From the NCBI GenBank assembly GCA_015487455.1, contig WFPR01000047.1, positions 1 to 32,305 on the forward strand: 32,305 nt of DNA, read 5' to 3'. Of this stretch, positions 31,901-32,305 are shown piece after piece. Origin of the DNA: Candidatus Bipolaricaulota bacterium. Its GTDB lineage: Bacteria > Bipolaricaulota > Bipolaricaulia > RBG-16-55-9. The translations under genes were made by a program, and so were the position numbers. Numbering within the stretch: the first letter of the stretch is position 1; each line of letters starts with the position of its first letter. Under the pieces are notes generated by a model, which was not told where the DNA came from, did not search any database, and was given only the letters and a program-made list of their open reading frames with translations.

Positions 31901-32305
31901 ATGAGGGAGATCGCCCGCGCGCTGATCGAGACGGGGGCCGTGCTGATCCGCCCGGACGAGCCGTTCACGCTGGCCTCGGGGCGCAAGTCGCCCGTCTACG
32001 TCGACTGCCGTCGGCTGATCTCCTTTCCCGACGTCGTGAAGCGCGTCACCCGAGCGTTCGCCCGGATTGCTGAAGAGCGAATCGGGCTTCAAGGCTTCGA
32101 GGTGATCGCGGGCGGGGAGACGGCGGGCATCCCGTTCGCCGCGTTCCTCGCGTATGAGCTGGGCAAGCCCATGATCTACGTCCGCAAGGCGCCCAAGGGC
32201 CACGGGCGGGGCTCACAGATCGAGGGGGTGCTCGAGGAGGGACAGCGGGTGGTGCTCGTCGAGGACCTCGTCACGGACGGGGGGAGCAAGCTCGCGTTCA
32301 TCGAG
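31901..32305 (+). CDS. pyrE: Orotate phosphoribosyltransferase (3' end beyond the window)
   Basis: The first 135 codons of a gene that runs off the window. The translation begins MREIARALIETGAVLIRPDE and continues with FTLASGRKSPVYVDCR, VIAGGETAGIPFAAFLAYEL, MIYVRKAPKGHGRG and the PRPP-binding VVLVEDLVTDGGSKL, all typical of PyrE, which joins orotate to PRPP to give OMP in pyrimidine synthesis. ATG 31901 is in frame with this; two nearby ATGs (31879, 31896) are not. I see no convincing promoter or attenuator in the 126 bp between it and the divergent acylase gene. Confidence 0.93.
   Translation, partial: MREIARALIETGAVLIRPDEPFTLASGRKSPVYVDCRRLISFPDVVKRVTRAFARIAEERIGLQGFEVIAGGETAGIPFAAFLAYELGKPMIYVRKAPKGHGRGSQIEGVLEEGQRVVLVEDLVTDGGSKLAFIE

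Noticed and set aside
31775..32203. Upstream extension of the penicillin acylase frame
   Set aside because: It covers pyrE in antisense and precedes a clear promoter, an AAGGAGG site and a signal peptide starting at 31774.

Overview
The window is a GC-rich, gene-dense stretch of a bacterial chromosome with about 27 protein genes, almost all housekeeping or metabolic. There is no insertion sequence, phage gene, CRISPR array, tRNA or rRNA. The hrcA-grpE-dnaK-dnaJ order with a CIRCE operator, SecG, an RqcH-type NFACT protein and sigma-A-like promoters (TTGACA / TATAAT type, 17-18 bp spacers) show a bacterium. Amino-acid catabolic genes (tryptophanase, phosphate butyryltransferase, butyrate kinase, a 2-oxo-acid dehydrogenase E2) suggest a heterotroph that can ferment amino acids, probably an uncultured non-proteobacterial lineage. 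I cannot name the phylum from sequence alone.

Layout. 1-5079 (+): the 3' part of rqcH, a rhomboid protease, secG with its own promoter, two DppD/DppF-type peptide-transporter ATPases, and rdgB. 5169-10421 (-): a heat-shock operon hrcA-grpE-dnaK-dnaJ with a HicB-like gene attached 1 nt after dnaJ, headed by a sigma-A promoter and a CIRCE operator that contains the hrcA ribosome-binding site. 10433-12127 (-): tpiA-mutM. 12189-14583 (+): a slipin and a tryptophanase. 14584-14889: the only gene-free gap over 300 bases. It holds a minus-strand TTGACA promoter followed by about 200 nt that fold into a long rod closed by a 16-bp stem, a candidate non-coding RNA. 14890-17742 (-): icd, a metallo-beta-lactamase-fold hydrolase and a DUF402-like gene.

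17747-23869 (+): an HD-domain phosphohydrolase with a hairpin leader, then ptb-buk, a lipoylated E2 and lipB, then a DUF454 membrane protein. ptb-buk-E2-lipB reads as a compact route from branched-chain or related 2-oxo acids to acyl-CoA, acyl-phosphate and ATP, with LipB supplying the lipoyl group to the E2. 23890-27361 (+): a secreted or anchored VWA-PKD protein, an alpha/beta hydrolase and an AroQ chorismate mutase. 27371-31845 (-): a histidine phosphatase, a retropepsin-like protease overlapping a DUF5678 gene, and a large exported penicillin-acylase-family enzyme with a strong hairpin at its end. 31901 to the window end (+): the 5' part of pyrE.

Two genome-style oddities recur. Short in-frame hexanucleotide repeats (CAAGCY, GAGCGC/GAACGC and similar) sit at protein ends, linkers and one untranslated leader. 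Small tandem duplications sit on the stop/start junctions of adjacent genes. The features most worth follow-up are the structured RNA, the uncharacterised C-terminal domain of the VWA protein, the DUF5678/retropepsin pair, and the HicB-like gene locked to dnaJ.
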